Assembly: GCA_003554945.1 (NCBI GenBank)
Contig: PWHN01000106.1
Span: forward strand, 1 to 40,197
DNA: 40,197 bases
Direction of reading: 5' to 3'
From: a bacterium
GTDB lineage: Bacteria; T1Sed10-126
Shown here piece after piece: positions 1-7,315 of the stretch. The notes beneath the pieces are model-generated. The model saw only the letters and a program-made list of their open reading frames with translations. It did no database searches and had not been told where the DNA came from. The stretch's first letter is position 1; every line of letters begins with the position of its first letter. A program made the translations under genes and the position numbers.

Positions 1-79
1 ATAGCAGCGAAAATTTATAGCAATGGAAGCCTTTGGAGCGCTTTTCCTTTTTAGTGGCGAAATCTTGTAAACTAAAAAC

Positions 80-108
80 TTGCCAGTAGCAAAAGGTTAA
101 CATATAAT
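80..108 (+). promoter_or_regulatory. Sigma-70-type promoter of the NifX/DUF134 genes
   Basis: TTGCCA at 80-85 and TATAAT at 103-108 are separated by exactly 17 nt, one mismatch from the ideal sigma-70 pair. Transcription would start near 115, leaving a leader of about 140 nt before the ATG at 257. The leader holds a small AT palindrome (GAATATATATTC, 109-120) but no riboswitch that I recognise. Confidence 0.6.
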
Positions 109-256
109 GAATATATATTCAAAAAGAGGGTGGTCGTCCCCTTACAAAATTGATAGTCATGAGAATTGTTAACTCGAAAAAATTGTATTTCAGGCAAAGG
201 GGGTGGAACGTGAGTTATTGAACAGAACTGAGTATCAAATAATAGGAGGTATAACC

Positions 257-745
257 ATGGGTATTGTAGCTGTAGCAACACCGCAGGGGGGCAGTGACGA
301 TCAGGTCTCACCTGTTTTTGGTCGCTGCCAGAAATTTACCCTCTTTGACGTTGGTGGGGAGCAGGTCGAGGAAGTTGAAGTAATTGATAACAAGCACGCT
401 TCGGCGGAGCGTGGAGCCGGAACCCAGGTGGTAGCCCCGCTGGCACGTGAAGGAGTTGAGGCAGTTATCGCCGGTAATTTTGGTTCCAAGGTTTTTCCCG
501 TGTTTGAAGAAACAGGGGTTAAGCCATACGTGGCCGGTAGCCTGACGGCAGCAGAAGCAGCTAACGAGTATAAAGAAGGAGAGTTGCGCAAAGCGGAGTC
601 GACCGTGGATTCGCAAAGTTATCCCGGTTACAGGTCGCCCGGCGGGGGGAGAGGAAGTGGTCGACCGGACCATCGCCGCCGCGGGCGAGGTCTCGGCCAG
701 GGCGGTCCTCCCGGAGAGAGAGGTAGCGGGGGGAAAAGGTTATGA
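257..745 (+). CDS. NifX/NifB-type (dinitrogenase Fe-Mo cofactor family) protein with Gly/Arg tail
   Basis: Residues 1-115 match the small alpha/beta domain shared by NifX, NifY and the NifB C-terminus. Visible marks are the N-terminal IVAVATP strand, SPVFGRC near residue 20 and the turn VIAGNFGSKV. In non-nitrogen-fixers such proteins are generally thought to carry or protect metal clusters, together with MRP-type ATPases. The start at 257 is chosen because AGGAGGT lies just upstream; an earlier GTG-type start at 203 has no such support. From about residue 118 the protein becomes a Gly/Arg/Pro-rich tail of about 45 residues with no fold. Its stop overlaps the next ATG (ATGA), so it is translationally coupled to the DUF134 gene. 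Family call is solid; substrate is unknown. Confidence 0.8.
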   Translation: MGIVAVATPQGGSDDQVSPVFGRCQKFTLFDVGGEQVEEVEVIDNKHASAERGAGTQVVAPLAREGVEAVIAGNFGSKVFPVFEETGVKPYVAGSLTAAEAANEYKEGELRKAESTVDSQSYPGYRSPGGGRGSGRPDHRRRGRGLGQGGPPGERGSGGKRL

Positions 746-1032
746 CGCCGCGCGAACGTCGTCGCCGCCGGATTAATCACAACCCGAGCTGGGGAAAATT
801 TGGTCCTCTGGGAGAGCCACAAACTGGGGAAATTTTCTTACGCCCTGATGAGCTTGAAGCCCTGCGTTTGTGCGACCACGAGGGTTTTTCGCAGAAAGAG
901 GCGGCCCGGGAAATGGACGTATCCCAGCCCACTTTTCACCGAATACTGCGGGCCGGCCGTAAAAAGGTTAGTCAGGCTTTGACCGAGGGTAAAGTTTTAT
1001 ATTGTAATCAGCTGGAAAAACAGAAAGGATAA
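742..1032 (+). CDS. DUF134 family helix-turn-helix protein
   Basis: This 96-residue protein belongs to the DUF134 family of small DNA-binding-like proteins that regularly sit beside NifX-like genes. The helix-turn-helix is visible from about residue 32 to 75: an ELEALRLCD helix, then GFSQKEAAREMDVSQPTFHR, which resembles sigma-70 region 4. The N-terminus is very basic (RERRRRR). Its ATG overlaps the previous stop. A role as local regulator of metal-cluster genes is inferred from context only. Confidence 0.85.
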   Translation: MTPRERRRRRINHNPSWGKFGPLGEPQTGEIFLRPDELEALRLCDHEGFSQKEAAREMDVSQPTFHRILRAGRKKVSQALTEGKVLYCNQLEKQKG

Positions 1033-1037
1033 CTCCA

Positions 1038-1082
1038 ATGAAAGTTACTGTCTCGCTTATCGAATTGGATTTTGTAAGATGA
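1038..1082 (+). other. Possible 14-codon leader ORF coupled to the metallo-hydrolase gene
   Basis: An ATG at 1038, preceded by AAAGGA at about 1024-1029, opens a 14-codon frame (MKVTVSLIELDFVR). Its TGA overlaps the ATG of the metallo-hydrolase at 1079 (ATGA). The hydrolase itself has no clear Shine-Dalgarno, so coupled translation through this short frame is plausible. It could equally be chance, or the remains of an earlier gene start, since members of this family often begin with MKVTV or MKITV. Confidence 0.25.
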
Positions 1083-1756
1083 AACTCCAGCTACTTTATG
1101 ACGACGAAGGTGTGGGGGGCTATGGAACGGGCTGGGGTGTGTCCTGTTACCTGCCGGAGTTAAAACTGCTATTTGACACTGGTTGGGATTCTACAATACT
1201 GCTGAATAATATGGGGAAATTTGGTATTACTCCCGATAAGATAGAGAGAATATTTATCTCTCATTCGCACTGGGATCATATTGGCGGGTTGTCGGAAGTT
1301 CTACATCCTGGGGTTACAGTTCATCTTCCCGCCTCTATTTCGGAGCACCTGAAAGAGGAAATAAACGCTCGGGCTGAAGTTGTGGAAGAAAGCAGCCGGC
1401 GTGAAATTACCGGGGGAGTCTGGACGAGCGGCGAGCTGGGGGAGGAGATTAAGGAGCAGTCGCTGGCTGTCAAAACTGGCTCGGGACTATTCGTCCTGAC
1501 CGGTTGCGCTCATCCCGGGCTTCCACCAATTTTTCAAACTTTTGAAAAGATTGGAAAAATTAAAGCCCTGGTGGGCGGATTTCATGACTTTTCAAAACTG
1601 CCCCTCTTGCGGGGACTTGAGGTAATTGTTCCCCTTCACTGCACGGAGGCTTCAGAAGAAATTTTTGCGACCTATCCCGAACAGACGTTTAGAGCCGTCG
1701 TGGGGACAACAATCGCAAAAACAGGCGAAGAGGACTGGCGATTATCATGGATATAA
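1079..1756 (+). CDS. Metallo-beta-lactamase-fold hydrolase (COG1237-like)
   Basis: This 225-residue protein has the metallo-beta-lactamase fold of the group related to dihydropterin ribofuranosyl-aminobenzene phosphate synthase. The metal-binding motif is HSHWDH at residues 62-67, preceded by the strand LLFDTGWDS. LTGCAHPG near residue 140 is typical of this subgroup and carries another metal-binding His. Homologues frequently lie beside NifX and DUF134 genes, as here. The exact substrate is unknown; methanopterin-type chemistry should not be assumed. The start is the first ATG giving a full-length N-terminus, although its ribosome binding site is weak. Confidence 0.8.
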   Translation: MKLQLLYDDEGVGGYGTGWGVSCYLPELKLLFDTGWDSTILLNNMGKFGITPDKIERIFISHSHWDHIGGLSEVLHPGVTVHLPASISEHLKEEINARAEVVEESSRREITGGVWTSGELGEEIKEQSLAVKTGSGLFVLTGCAHPGLPPIFQTFEKIGKIKALVGGFHDFSKLPLLRGLEVIVPLHCTEASEEIFATYPEQTFRAVVGTTIAKTGEEDWRLSWI

Positions 1757-1797
1757 TATACTTGTAGATATCAGAAATTCATCTGGAGGTGTAGCCG

Positions 1798-2886
1798 GTG
1801 AGTGAAATACAAAAGTGGCTTGAGCTGATAAACTTGGAAATTAAGGAGGTCGTGGGTTGTACTGAACCGGCCTGTATAGCATTATCGGTCGCTCGGGCTG
1901 TCATTGAACTTGAGGAGGCAGGGATTGAAGCAAACCCTGCCGAGCTTAAAGTTGAACTGGAAATTTCCAGGGACGTATACCGCAATGCTTCAACGGTTAA
2001 TGTGCCCGCCGTTAAAAAAAAGGGAATTGCAGCCGCTGCAGCGGCTGGTCTCCTGGCAGATTCGCCCGAGCTTAACCTGTTCCTGGAGTTTAATAAGGAA
2101 GATGTCAGGCAAATTAACCAGCTGATAAAAAGCCCGGACTGGCTCGTAGCTAAAGAGTTAGAGCGCCATGGGGTTTTTGTCCGTACTACCGTGCGGAGCG
2201 GAGATAATTGGGCTGTCGTTGAGGTCGCTGAGGAGCATGATAACGTTGAAAAAGTTGTTTTGAACGGCGAGGTTGTAGACACTTCTCCCCGCTGTCAGAG
2301 AGCTGTAATTGAGAATTTGGAACAGGTCCGGGAAATAGTATGGCTGGATGACGGTCAACTGCAAGCAGTGGTGCGTGATTACATCTGTAAGCAGGGCGAA
2401 GTAGCTGAACTGCTTGAAGTCGATAGTGAACCTATGGCCCGCCAGGTTGAGGCGCTGATACTCCAGCGAATGGCGGGAGAATCACTACCTATCCAGACCC
2501 TGACCGGCTCCGGCAACCAGGGAATTTTTGTCGCCCTACCCCTTTATCGACGTTATAAGGAGGAAGGAAAAAGTTTCCTGGTGACGGCCTTGTTTACGGT
2601 GCTTGCCCAAATTTATTTCACTCAGCGACAACAGCGAATCTCTGACACCTGTGGTCTTACGGATAAGTCAGCGCTCTCGCTACTGGCTGGTTACTTGTAT
2701 GAAAAAGGTTGTTCGATTGACAAAATTCAGGCCGCGGTTGATGTTTTGCGGGAAGCTCTGCGCGGCCTTCGCTGTGATGGGGCCAAGGAGAGCTGTGCGT
2801 TGAAGGGTTATGTGGCGATGCAGGCCGTGGAGAGGATGGCGTCTGAATCGGCGCTAAATATTTACCTGTCCGAAAAAAGCATCTGA
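1798..2886 (+). CDS. L-cysteine desulfidase / serine dehydratase-alpha-like protein (UPF0597 family)
   Basis: This cytoplasmic enzyme probably breaks L-cysteine into pyruvate, ammonia and sulfide with a [4Fe-4S] cluster. Family marks are GCTEPAC at residues 20-26, the loop GSGNQGI near 240, and RCDGAKESCALK near 325-336. Cysteines 21, 285, 326 and 333 match in order and spacing the four cluster ligands described for archaeal cysteine desulfidase. At 362 residues it is shorter than the roughly 430 of YhaM/CyuA relatives, and the region after DTCG (283-286) is more divergent than usual. The GTG start has GGAGGT 8 nt upstream. The sulfide link fits the metal-cluster genes on both sides. Confidence 0.8.
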   Translation: MSEIQKWLELINLEIKEVVGCTEPACIALSVARAVIELEEAGIEANPAELKVELEISRDVYRNASTVNVPAVKKKGIAAAAAAGLLADSPELNLFLEFNKEDVRQINQLIKSPDWLVAKELERHGVFVRTTVRSGDNWAVVEVAEEHDNVEKVVLNGEVVDTSPRCQRAVIENLEQVREIVWLDDGQLQAVVRDYICKQGEVAELLEVDSEPMARQVEALILQRMAGESLPIQTLTGSGNQGIFVALPLYRRYKEEGKSFLVTALFTVLAQIYFTQRQQRISDTCGLTDKSALSLLAGYLYEKGCSIDKIQAAVDVLREALRGLRCDGAKESCALKGYVAMQAVERMASESALNIYLSEKSI

Positions 2887-2934
2887 TTAAATTTTCAGAA
2901 AAATGATACTGTATAAGAAAGAGAGGAGGTTTGT

Positions 2935-3690
2935 ATGGTGGGAGTTTTAGAGGCGACCCGGAAGAAGTTTACGGAGATACTACGGGAAGAGGGGCTTGAA
3001 AAGAAGACAATTGATATAGCTGTCAGAGGTCTGGAGGTCGAGGAGGCAATCGGCGACCCGGAGCGGGATGATTTCCCGCTGCAGCAGGGCGAAGAAGTGA
3101 TGATTGAAGCTACCTTTGGCGACTCGCGCGGGCAGGCGTTCACCGACCGCCCAACCGATTACAGCGGCTCAATTTCGGAGCTGCTCGAACTAAATTTAAA
3201 CCGGCCTCACAACCGGGCGCTGGTTGTTGCCGCCGTCAACGCTGTCTTACGAGAACTTGATTTAATTGAGGGCACTCGCCACTGCCGAGACGAGGAGCCG
3301 GAAAAATGTGGTCAGAGAATGGTCGAGTGGCTCGATGAAAATCATCCGGAAGTGAATAAACTGGGAATTGTCGGCTACCAGCCGGCTATCATCGAAGCCT
3401 GTTATAAAAGTTACGGTAAAAATTTGATGGTCAGTGACTTGAACCCGGAACGGGTTGGTGAACAGGTGGGGGAGGGTGTAAGGGTTTTGAACGGGAAGAC
3501 GGAAAACCGGCAGTTGGTGGAGGAAACAGATTTTGTACTCGCCACGGGTTCAACGATAATTAACGGGACAATAAACGAGCTGCTGCAGCTGTTCGAGGAG
3601 TATAACCGCAGTCACGCTTTCTTTGGCAATTCAATAGCCGGTCCCGCTTATCTCTTAAATTTACCCCGCCTCTGTTTTTACGGTCACTGA
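2935..3690 (+). CDS. DUF364 (putative heavy-metal chelation) family protein
   Basis: This 251-residue protein has the two-part build of the family: an N-terminal DUF4213-like domain (about 1-110) and a C-terminal DUF364 Rossmann-like domain (about 120-251). The second part shows KLGIVGYQPAI and FVLATGSTIINGTINELL, the family signature for a small-ligand or metal-binding pocket. It ends in LCFYGH, close to the usual CPYG-type terminus. A GAGGAGG ribosome binding site precedes the ATG. It follows the cysteine desulfidase by about 50 nt in the same direction, so co-transcription is likely. No member has a firmly known reaction. Confidence 0.75.
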   Translation: MVGVLEATRKKFTEILREEGLEKKTIDIAVRGLEVEEAIGDPERDDFPLQQGEEVMIEATFGDSRGQAFTDRPTDYSGSISELLELNLNRPHNRALVVAAVNAVLRELDLIEGTRHCRDEEPEKCGQRMVEWLDENHPEVNKLGIVGYQPAIIEACYKSYGKNLMVSDLNPERVGEQVGEGVRVLNGKTENRQLVEETDFVLATGSTIINGTINELLQLFEEYNRSHAFFGNSIAGPAYLLNLPRLCFYGH

Positions 3691-3761
3691 CTGCCTCGGA
3701 GGTAAAGTTGTTAAGAAAATTAAGGATTAGAATTTGTATTATCTGGGAGAAATGCCCAAAT

Positions 3762-4889
3762 TCAGGGTTTTAAAGTGCGGGAAATAATATCTTCTCTCAG
3801 CAGTTCGTGAATCGAGTCGACGAAATCACGAGCGTTGGGAGTAGAGTGCAAGTTTGTGGTTGTAACTATGACCATTTCAAACTCCGGTATAACAAAGATA
3901 AACTGGCCGCCGTAGCCCCAGGCAAAGAAGGCATCCAGGTCGCGATAGTTGTTGTTCCACCAGTAATAGCCGTAGGGATAGCTGTGAAAAGTGTCTTCAA
4001 CGTGGGCCCGGGTTGATTCTTCTACCCAATTAGATGCTATAAGCTGTTCTCCCTGCCAGCGGCCGTCGTTCAGGTAAAGTTTGCCGAGCCGGAGCATTCC
4101 CCGCGGGGAGATGGTCAGGTTGTTGCCGCCAAACCGGTAGCCCTCGGGACTCCTCTGCCAGTGGTGGATCAAGACATTTAGTGGATCGAAGAGGTGTTGT
4201 TGAGCGTAGTCTTTTAGATCGCGACCGGTCGCCCGGGTAAGCAGGGCGGCAAGGATATGAGAATCGCCGGTGCTGTATTCTGTTTCCTTCCCGGGAGCTG
4301 CCACAAACGGCTGGTTGAGAGCGTAATCTAGCCAGTTGCTACTGGTGGTCCAGTGACCGTAGTTATCAAAACTGGTCGTCTGCAGACCGGAGCGCATTAA
4401 AAGCAGGTTACGAACAGTTATATTCTTACGTTTCTCAGAGCTATTTTGTAATTTTCCCGGAAAAAAATCACCAACTGTTGCTTCTAAACTCTCAAGATCC
4501 CCCTCCTGGAGAGCAATTCCAACCAGAGCCGAAAGGATACTTTTCGAGGCAGACTTGACATTAACTCCGTCCCCAGGCGCGAGACCATTCTGGTAGTGTT
4601 CAAGAATAATTTCATTTTCTCGTGAAATTAGCAGACTGGTAAGCGGCTCCAGGTTTTTGGCGCTTGACCGGATGTTAACGAGGTCGGTGTCTGAAAAATC
4701 GGTAAACTGCAGCTCTTCTTCCTCGACCGTGGGAGCTTTTCCGGTTTGGGTATCCTCCTCCTGTTCGGGTGAGCAGCCGTTAAATAGTGTCCCGGCCAGC
4801 AGGAGCAAGCAGAGAGTGATGTGAAAAATGAGTCTCTGTCGGGAAGATAAATTGTCAGAATTCAAAGCAAGATAATCTGTTAGTATCAA
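3762..4889 (-). CDS. Beta-lactamase-fold serine hydrolase, probable lipoprotein
   Basis: This is a class C beta-lactamase / penicillin-binding-like hydrolase of about 375 residues. The catalytic SxxK motif is SASKS near residue 113, and YSTGDS near 205 probably supplies the tyrosine loop. The C-terminal half contains WGYGGQF, the HTG/KTG-equivalent strand. A hydrophobic segment followed by LFNGC around residue 39 suggests lipid attachment, though phenylalanine at -3 is not ideal for a lipobox. The start is uncertain: both TTG at 4889 and TTG at 4865 lack a clear ribosome binding site. It is a lone minus-strand gene. Substrates in this family range from peptides to esters, so antibiotic hydrolysis should not be assumed. 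Confidence 0.75.
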   Translation of the reverse strand: MILTDYLALNSDNLSSRQRLIFHITLCLLLLAGTLFNGCSPEQEEDTQTGKAPTVEEEELQFTDFSDTDLVNIRSSAKNLEPLTSLLISRENEIILEHYQNGLAPGDGVNVKSASKSILSALVGIALQEGDLESLEATVGDFFPGKLQNSSEKRKNITVRNLLLMRSGLQTTSFDNYGHWTTSSNWLDYALNQPFVAAPGKETEYSTGDSHILAALLTRATGRDLKDYAQQHLFDPLNVLIHHWQRSPEGYRFGGNNLTISPRGMLRLGKLYLNDGRWQGEQLIASNWVEESTRAHVEDTFHSYPYGYYWWNNNYRDLDAFFAWGYGGQFIFVIPEFEMVIVTTTNLHSTPNARDFVDSIHELLREDIISRTLKP

Positions 4890-5026
4890 TTTTATAAATT
4901 CCCGGTTGGAGATTTATCAAATTAAGCTGGTAAGATTCATGTTTCTGCCAAATATTCTACGATAACCGGGTCAGTCAAACAAGCAACTTCTTCTGAAGTT
5001 TCATGTCCAATAGCGGAAGGATGGGG

Positions 5027-5063
5027 GTTCAACAATTGAACAAAACAGGAAATGTAGTAAAAT
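5027..5063 (+). promoter_or_regulatory. Promoter with overlapping perfect palindrome
   Basis: TTGAAC (5036-5041) and TAAAAT (5058-5063) are spaced 16 nt apart, a good sigma-70 arrangement. The -35 box is the right arm of a perfect inverted repeat GTTCAA-CAA-TTGAAC (5027-5041), which could be a repressor or activator site. The nearest gene downstream is gpsA at 5341, so the leader would be about 270 nt and would contain the repeats at 5095-5300. Confidence 0.45.
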
Positions 5064-5094
5064 AATAGCCGGGGAAAGTTCTGAAATCATAAAA

Positions 5095-5300
5095 AATGGA
5101 TTGCGGGTCAAGCCCTGGGACGTTATACGTTCCCGCCATGACGGGCGTGAGGTCAAGATCAAGTTCCCCCCTCACCTGTGTCCTCTCCCTCGGGGGGAGA
5201 GGAATTAAGTCAAGAGCGGATTGGGGTCCGCACTGACGAACGGTAGGTCGACGTGTGATGGGTCGGTGGGACGTTATATGGCTTCAGCAGTGAACGTGAG
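5095..5300. repeat. Dispersed palindromic repeats upstream of gpsA
   Basis: The gap 4890-5340 has no gene. It contains a GGATTGCGGGTCAAGCCC unit near 5098 that runs into CTGGGACGTTATACGTTCC. Next comes CCCCTCACC...CCTCTCCCTCGGGGGGAGAGG (5168-5201), a member of the CCCTCTCCC/GGGAGAGGG class. Last is a GGATTGGGGTCCGCACTGACG unit at 5218-5238. Related units occur in most gaps of this window. Confidence 0.7.
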
Positions 5301-5340
5301 CGGTATGTTTTGAATCAACTAAGAAATGATGGTGTTGATT

Positions 5341-6342
5341 ATGCGTGTTTGTGTGCTTGGCGCCGGGAGCTGGGGAACAGCGATAGGGAAGTTGCTGGGG
5401 GAGAGGGAGGAGGTTGTGCTCTGGGATATTCAGGAGCCACTTCTGGAGACAATAGCCGAAACTGGTGAAAACAAGCAATATTTACCCGGTCAGTCGCTTC
5501 CGGCAAACGTGACAGTGGAGAAAAAATTCAGTGCTGCGGTAAAAGACAGTGAGCTTCTAATTGTTGCCGTTCCTTCGCACGCTTTCGCTTCGGTAATTGA
5601 GAAGTTAGAGGAAGAAGAAAGGGATTTTGACAGCGTGCTTGTGCTCAGCAAGGGGTTTGACCCGGAGACTGGGAAACGCTTGAGTGAAGTTTATAGTCGT
5701 ATATTTGGCAGCCTAGACAATTATTATTTACTTACCGGACCTTCACATGCCCGTGAGGTAGCCCGTGAACGTCCAACCACGGTGACACTTGGCGGCGCCG
5801 ATAACGCCGGCCGTGAACGTATGCAGTCTTTGTTATTCCGGGACTATTTTCGTGTTTATACTAATGACGATTTAATCGGTCTGGAGATGGGTGGTGCTCT
5901 TAAAAATATAATAGCCCTGGCGGCCGGTGTGGCTGACGGGCTTGGTTTTGGAGTTAATGCCCGTGCGGCCCTGATCACCAGGGGGATGAACGACCTTCGT
6001 GAAGTTTCAGAATTCGAGGGGGCACAACGACGCACGCTTTATGGGCTGTCCGGACTGGGAGACCTGATAGTGACTGCCACCAGTGAGCTCTCTCGTAATT
6101 ATCAGTGCGGCCAGTATCTGGCCCGGGGACTAAGTCTTCAAGAAGCCAAAAGTAAGATTGGTCAGGTGGTTGAAGGAATTAACGCTACCAGGCTGGCAAT
6201 GCAGCGGGTTCGGAGTGGTGGCCTGCGAGCGCCGCTATTCAAAACCGTTGAGGCTGTGCTTGCTGGCGAGTTAAGCCCCTCCGAAGCCGTAAAAGAATTG
6301 ATGACCCGGCGAGCGAAGGCAGAGTTTGAAGATGTCGACTAA
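5341..6342 (+). CDS. gpsA: Glycerol-3-phosphate dehydrogenase [NAD(P)+]
   Basis: This enzyme reduces dihydroxyacetone phosphate to sn-glycerol-3-phosphate, the backbone for phospholipids, in the cytoplasm. The N-terminal dinucleotide-binding loop is GAGSWGTA (residues 7-14). The family strings LSKGFD, LTGPSHA and GALKNIIA follow, with catalytic lysine 188 in the last. The length of 333 residues is normal. I start at ATG 5341 because it gives the family N-terminus; in-frame ATGs at 5326 and 5329 are possible and no option has a strong ribosome binding site. Its 3' end overlaps the IHF/HU-like gene by 11 nt, so the two are probably co-transcribed. Confidence 0.95.
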   Translation: MRVCVLGAGSWGTAIGKLLGEREEVVLWDIQEPLLETIAETGENKQYLPGQSLPANVTVEKKFSAAVKDSELLIVAVPSHAFASVIEKLEEEERDFDSVLVLSKGFDPETGKRLSEVYSRIFGSLDNYYLLTGPSHAREVARERPTTVTLGGADNAGRERMQSLLFRDYFRVYTNDDLIGLEMGGALKNIIALAAGVADGLGFGVNARAALITRGMNDLREVSEFEGAQRRTLYGLSGLGDLIVTATSELSRNYQCGQYLARGLSLQEAKSKIGQVVEGINATRLAMQRVRSGGLRAPLFKTVEAVLAGELSPSEAVKELMTRRAKAEFEDVD

Positions 6343-6628
6343 AAAACGTTTAATTCAGGAAATTGCTGAGATTGGTGTGACTCAAAAAACGGCAAGGAGC
6401 ATAATCGAAAAGATTTGCGGCGAGATCGAGGAGAAATTAAGTGACTGTGAGCCGGTAAAAATAGAAAATTTTGGCCGCTTCGAAATTCGAAAACATAGCG
6501 CCCGCCGGATGAAAAACCCGGAGACGGGTGAGCTTCATCATATTCCGGAGCGAAGCGTGGTGCACTACAAAGCAAGCGATAATTTTACTGACCGGTTTAA
6601 CGAGGAAACCAATGAAGCAGATGGATAA
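6332..6628 (+). CDS. HU/IHF family DNA-bending protein (IHF alpha-like)
   Basis: This 98-residue histone-like protein has the complete family plan: an N-terminal helical dimer domain, then VKIENFGRFEIRKHSARR and the DNA-inserting arm tip KNPETGE near residue 68, whose proline kinks DNA. The NFGRFEIR wording and the neighbour MerR gene favour the IHF-alpha branch over HU. The ATG at 6332 lies inside the end of gpsA; a TTG two codons earlier is less likely. It is followed by a MerR-type gene overlapping by 17 nt, an order also known in proteobacterial ihfA loci. Confidence 0.9.
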   Translation: MSTKKRLIQEIAEIGVTQKTARSIIEKICGEIEEKLSDCEPVKIENFGRFEIRKHSARRMKNPETGELHHIPERSVVHYKASDNFTDRFNEETNEADG

Positions 6629-6968
6629 TCTTGAGCTGCCCGACGATCGGCTTTACTATTCGATTGGAGAGGTTGCTGAGTTACTCGACGTTGAGACGCA
6701 TACTCTGCGTTACTGGGAGGAGGAGTTTGAACAGCTTGAGCCCCAGAAGACCCCCGGTGGGCAGCGCCGCTATCGAGTGGAGGAGCTGGAGTTTCTGAGC
6801 CGAGTTAAACATTTACTTCACGAAGAGAAATATACTACGGAGGGGGCCCGGCAAAAACTCAAGTTGTGGGAGAAGCAGCCGGAGTTGCTGGAGGCCCCGG
6901 CTGAAATAAAGAAAATTTGTAAGGAGGCGCTGGAACAGATAAACCAGTTCGTGGAGCGCGAACTTTAG
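6612..6968 (+). CDS. MerR family transcriptional regulator
   Basis: This 118-residue protein begins with a MerR-type winged helix: YYSIGEVAELLDV (15-27) then TLRYWEEEF (31-39) and GGQRRYRVEELEFL. The rest is a short helical region without an obvious effector-binding domain or metal-binding cysteines. It starts inside the end of the IHF-like gene, with CGAGGA in good position before ATG 6612. It matches the small MerR protein usually encoded directly after ihfA in proteobacteria; its target is unknown. Confidence 0.9.
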   Translation: MKQMDNLELPDDRLYYSIGEVAELLDVETHTLRYWEEEFEQLEPQKTPGGQRRYRVEELEFLSRVKHLLHEEKYTTEGARQKLKLWEKQPELLEAPAEIKKICKEALEQINQFVEREL

Positions 6969-6989
6969 ATAAGGGTAAAATCTTCCGAC

Positions 6990-7065
6990 CTCATGCCCCC
7001 TTTCTTTTTCCCCCTTGAAGGGGGTAAAGAAGATGGATTGCCGGGTCAAGCCCGGCAATGACGAA
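6990..7065. repeat. Dispersed palindromic repeat
   Basis: The segment contains CCCCCTTGAAGGGGG (7010-7024), then a GGATTGCCGGGTCAAGCCCGGCAATGAC unit (about 7034-7061). Both recur together at 22370-22445. The first hairpin is not followed by a T-run, so I do not call it a terminator. Confidence 0.7.
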
Positions 7066-7100
7066 ACCGAGGGAAGGTTCTGGGATAATGGTCGTTGTTC

Positions 7101-7129
7101 TTTTAAATTTAATTCTTTTCACTTATAAT
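7101..7129 (+). promoter_or_regulatory. Likely promoter of tRNA-Pro
   Basis: A perfect TATAAT lies at 7124-7129, 18 nt before the mature tRNA 5' end, so transcription would start near 7136. The -35 region (TTTTAA at 7101-7106, 17-nt spacing) is poor. Confidence 0.45.
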
Positions 7130-7147
7130 ATTGTTCCTCAATTTTAA

Positions 7148-7221
7148 CGGGACGTGGCGTAGCTTGGTAGCGCGCGCGCCTGGGGGGCGCGAGGTCGCCG
7201 GTTCAAATCCGGCCGTCCCGA
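7148..7221 (+). tRNA. tRNA-Pro (anticodon GGG)
   Basis: A 74-nt cloverleaf is visible by eye. The acceptor stem CGGGACG pairs with CGTCCCG. The D-arm region is GCGTAGCTTGGTAGCGC, the anticodon stem CGCGC/GCGCG holds the loop CTGGGGG with anticodon GGG, and the T arm is GCCGG-TTCAAAT-CCGGC. The discriminator base is A and CCA is not encoded. It reads the proline codon CCC. It lies just after the ihfA-merR pair, as in several proteobacteria. Confidence 0.95.
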
Positions 7222-7255
7222 CTTCACTCACTTTCCTTTTACCATCCACCTTATC

Positions 7256-7264
7256 TGTTAAAAT
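7256..7264 (+). promoter_or_regulatory. Extended -10 promoter box of the Nudix gene
   Basis: TGTTAAAAT fits an extended -10 element (TGnTAnAAT), with transcription starting near 7271, before the AAAGGAG ribosome binding site at about 7301. No good -35 box is seen. Confidence 0.35.
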
Positions 7265-7315
7265 AATTGCTATAGCCAAAGATTTTTATTTCAGTGGTTG
7301 AAAGGAGACTCTACC

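Noticed and set aside
72..311. 79-codon minus-strand open frame at the left edge
   Set aside because: It crosses the strong plus-strand promoter and the start of the NifX-like gene, and its translation is low-complexity with no family likeness.
3762..4889. Antibiotic-resistance beta-lactamase
   Set aside because: The fold and SxxK motif fit, but the wider serine hydrolase family is diverse and nothing in the context points to resistance.
5326..5340. gpsA start at ATG 5326 or 5329
   Set aside because: They would add a five- or four-residue leader not typical of the family and have no better ribosome binding site; kept as possible alternatives only.
7005..7030. Rho-independent terminator after the MerR gene
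   Set aside because: The CCCCCTTGAAGGGGG hairpin is not followed by a run of T and is part of a dispersed repeat also present at 22380.
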